The position numbers and the translations under genes were made by a program. 6,417 nucleotides of DNA from assembly GCA_949293915.1 (NCBI GenBank), contig CASFFJ010000086.1, positions 1 through 6,417 of the forward strand, given 5' to 3'. Every line of letters begins with the position of its first letter. The first letter of the stretch is position 1. Shown here piece after piece: positions 5,446-6,417 of this stretch. The notes below the pieces were generated by a model. The model did no database searches. It worked only from the letters and a program-made list of their open reading frames with translations, and was not told the DNA's origin. The stretch comes from an uncultured Christensenella sp. (GTDB lineage: Bacteria > Bacillota > Clostridia > Christensenellales > UBA1242).

Positions 5446-5451
5446 ATCTAC

Positions 5452-5484
5452 AAAAAAGCCACTAGATTCTTAGTGGACTTTTTT
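5452..5484. terminator. Bidirectional terminator shared by tRNA-Arg and the secreted protein gene
   Basis: CCACTA (5459-5464) pairs with TAGTGG (5471-5476) around a 6-nt loop. With one bulged A (5477) the stem extends through G5458-C5478 into six A (5452-5457) facing six T (5479-5484). It follows the tRNA by 6 nt on the plus strand. On the minus strand it follows the stop of the 5527-6246 gene by about 42 nt, with a U-run in each direction. Confidence 0.88.
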
Positions 5485-5526
5485 AATGTATAATAATAAT
5501 TTTGTTAAAAAATGCTAAACATTTTA

Positions 5527-6246
5527 TTAAATGCTGAAGTTGTAGTCAAATGCTTTGTAGATTGTTTGCATAATTTTTTCACTTTTAGCATCATCTTGCG
5601 GTGTTGTTTTGTCAAAATCAAATTCATCTAAATTAGCACCAATTGCAAATGCTTGGAACGAGAAAGTAACTGTTTTATTTTGCAATTCGTTATCCCAAGT
5701 AATAGGTAATTTCAAACAATTTTCACCAATAACTGTAATGATATCGCCAACATCATTTGAGCAAGGAGGCACAACTTTGCTAATTAAACAACGATATTGG
5801 ATAGGATTATTTTCACTATCAACTTTTATTTCATTATTTGAATCTTTTGCTGTATATAGATAGTCATACCAGTCACCATTATTTTCTCTAATTTCAATTA
5901 AAGGGTCAGATTTATCAACATTTACATCATCTGCATTCACACTATAAGCAACAGCTAAATAGATTTCAGTGTTAGATCTATTGGTTATGATTAGTGGAGT
6001 ATTTTCAAGCGTTTGACCAGGGTATACGTATCCATTGGTTTTAAATAAAATACTATAATTGCCCGCTGTGTCAGTATGAGTGCCATCTAAATTAATGTTC
6101 AAGTTTGCCATAGTTATCCTACCATTCACTTTAGTGGTGGTAGAGCTGTAATAAGCATAAACCCCGCCAAAAGAAATGGTAAAAATAAGTAAAATTATTA
6201 ACACAATAATAGCAATTGTTTGTTTTGATATACGATTTTTTGACAT
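5527..6246 (-). CDS. Secreted protein with SipW-type signal sequence (TasA/camelysin-like)
   Basis: Probable exported or surface protein of 239 residues. The N-terminus has positive residues (K3, R5, K8), a hydrophobic stretch at 11-29 and GGVYAYYSSTTTKVNGRITMAN at 27-48. This matches the layout of SipW-dependent signal sequences, in which cleavage falls near the first AYYS-like residues and a G-x-I/L-x-hydrophobic strand follows. A likely cut is after A31. The mature part is rich in beta-strand-type sequence: PGQTLENTPLIITNRSNTEIYLAV at 76-99 resembles the Ig-like strand pair of TasA-type proteins, and TVTFSFQAFAIGAN at 192-205 matches the usual late strand. Three Cys (153, 162, 177) are unusual for TasA. 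In Bacillus, TasA forms biofilm fibres after processing by SipW; neither a SipW peptidase nor a TapA partner is in this window. The start is fixed by AGGGG (6252-6256) 5 nt before the ATG. The family layout is clear; the fibre role is inferred. Confidence 0.8.
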   Translation of the reverse strand: MSKNRISKQTIAIIVLIILLIFTISFGGVYAYYSSTTTKVNGRITMANLNINLDGTHTDTAGNYSILFKTNGYVYPGQTLENTPLIITNRSNTEIYLAVAYSVNADDVNVDKSDPLIEIRENNGDWYDYLYTAKDSNNEIKVDSENNPIQYRCLISKVVPPCSNDVGDIITVIGENCLKLPITWDNELQNKTVTFSFQAFAIGANLDEFDFDKTTPQDDAKSEKIMQTIYKAFDYNFSI

Positions 6247-6266
6247 TTTTACCCCTAATATTATTT

Positions 6267-6295
6267 AGTTTAAAAAAATGATAGAATTTTGTCAA
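6267..6295 (-). promoter_or_regulatory. Promoter of the SipW-type secreted protein gene
   Basis: A perfect TTGACA (6295 to 6290), a 17-nt spacer, then TAAACT (6272 to 6267, 4 of 6). Transcription would begin near 6260, giving a short leader with the AGGGG ribosome site. On the plus strand the same -35 reads TTTTGTCAAA (6287-6296), close to a Spo0A box. Confidence 0.6.
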
Positions 6296-6341
6296 ATAAA
6301 AATGATAATATTTAATATTTTTTTTCAAATTTTAATTGTTT

Positions 6342-6371
6342 TTGATAATTTTTAAGAACACTTTATATAAT
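6342..6371 (+). promoter_or_regulatory. Plus-strand promoter for a gene beyond the right edge
   Basis: TTGATA (6342-6347, 5 of 6), an 18-nt spacer and a perfect TATAAT (6366-6371). Transcription would start near 6378 and run out of the window. It is divergent from the secreted protein gene, with about 46 bp between the two -35 boxes. No ribosome binding site is visible before the window ends. Confidence 0.55.
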
Positions 6372-6417
6372 ATTTAAATAAAATTGATGTATAAGATAAA
6401 ATAATGATTAAAAAATA

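Noticed and set aside
6404..6417. ATG ATT AAA AAA at the right edge as the start of a plus-strand gene.
   Set aside because: No Shine-Dalgarno precedes it and only four codons are visible, although a promoter lies upstream at 6342-6371.
1..6417. CRISPR array, insertion sequence, transposase, integrase or toxin-antitoxin pair.
   Set aside because: No regularly spaced repeats, no mobile-element protein frames and no paired small frames with such features were seen; the tRNA gene has no adjacent integrase or clear repeated 3' end.

Overview
The window is AT-rich low-GC Gram-positive DNA. It carries an orphan Spo0A-type DNA-binding domain, strong Shine-Dalgarno sequences, sigma-A-like promoters, A-tract/T-tract bidirectional terminators, a tRNA gene with encoded CCA, and a SipW-type secreted protein. 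These point to a spore-forming or formerly spore-forming member of the Firmicutes, probably Clostridia. I cannot place it more closely. All five protein reading frames end in TAA, and all nine Trp codons in them are TGG, so the standard code for TGA is expected.

Left part (1-1440), minus strand: a 120-residue protein that is only the Spo0A effector (DNA-binding) domain, with its own promoter. Upstream of it, beyond a very AT-rich spacer with duplicated short modules, lies a very Cys-rich small reading frame (23 Cys in 107 codons) broken by one in-frame TGA. A strong hairpin follows the second, distal stop.

Centre (1412-3778), plus strand: one long housekeeping gene for the transcription accessory protein Tex. 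It has its own extended -10 promoter and a strong bidirectional terminator. A recognisable-gene-free stretch of about 290 bp separates it from a convergent membrane protein gene (4141-4695, minus). That protein has four membrane segments and a C-terminal zinc ribbon, with a near-consensus promoter and terminator of its own.

Right part (4751-6417): a non-coding block of about 615 bp with long inverted repeats, an extended -10 promoter, a possible decayed tRNA relic and a C-rich, G-poor leader leads into a tRNA-Arg(CCU) gene. This gene shares a bidirectional terminator with a convergent gene for a SipW/TasA-like secreted protein (5527-6246, minus). A plus-strand promoter at the right edge probably drives a gene outside the window.

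The genes are mostly single transcription units, each with its own promoter and terminator, so the layout does not show one operon-encoded system. The most unusual items are the TGA-interrupted Cys-rich frame, the orphan Spo0A domain with nearby repeated modules, and the tRNA relic and leader region.
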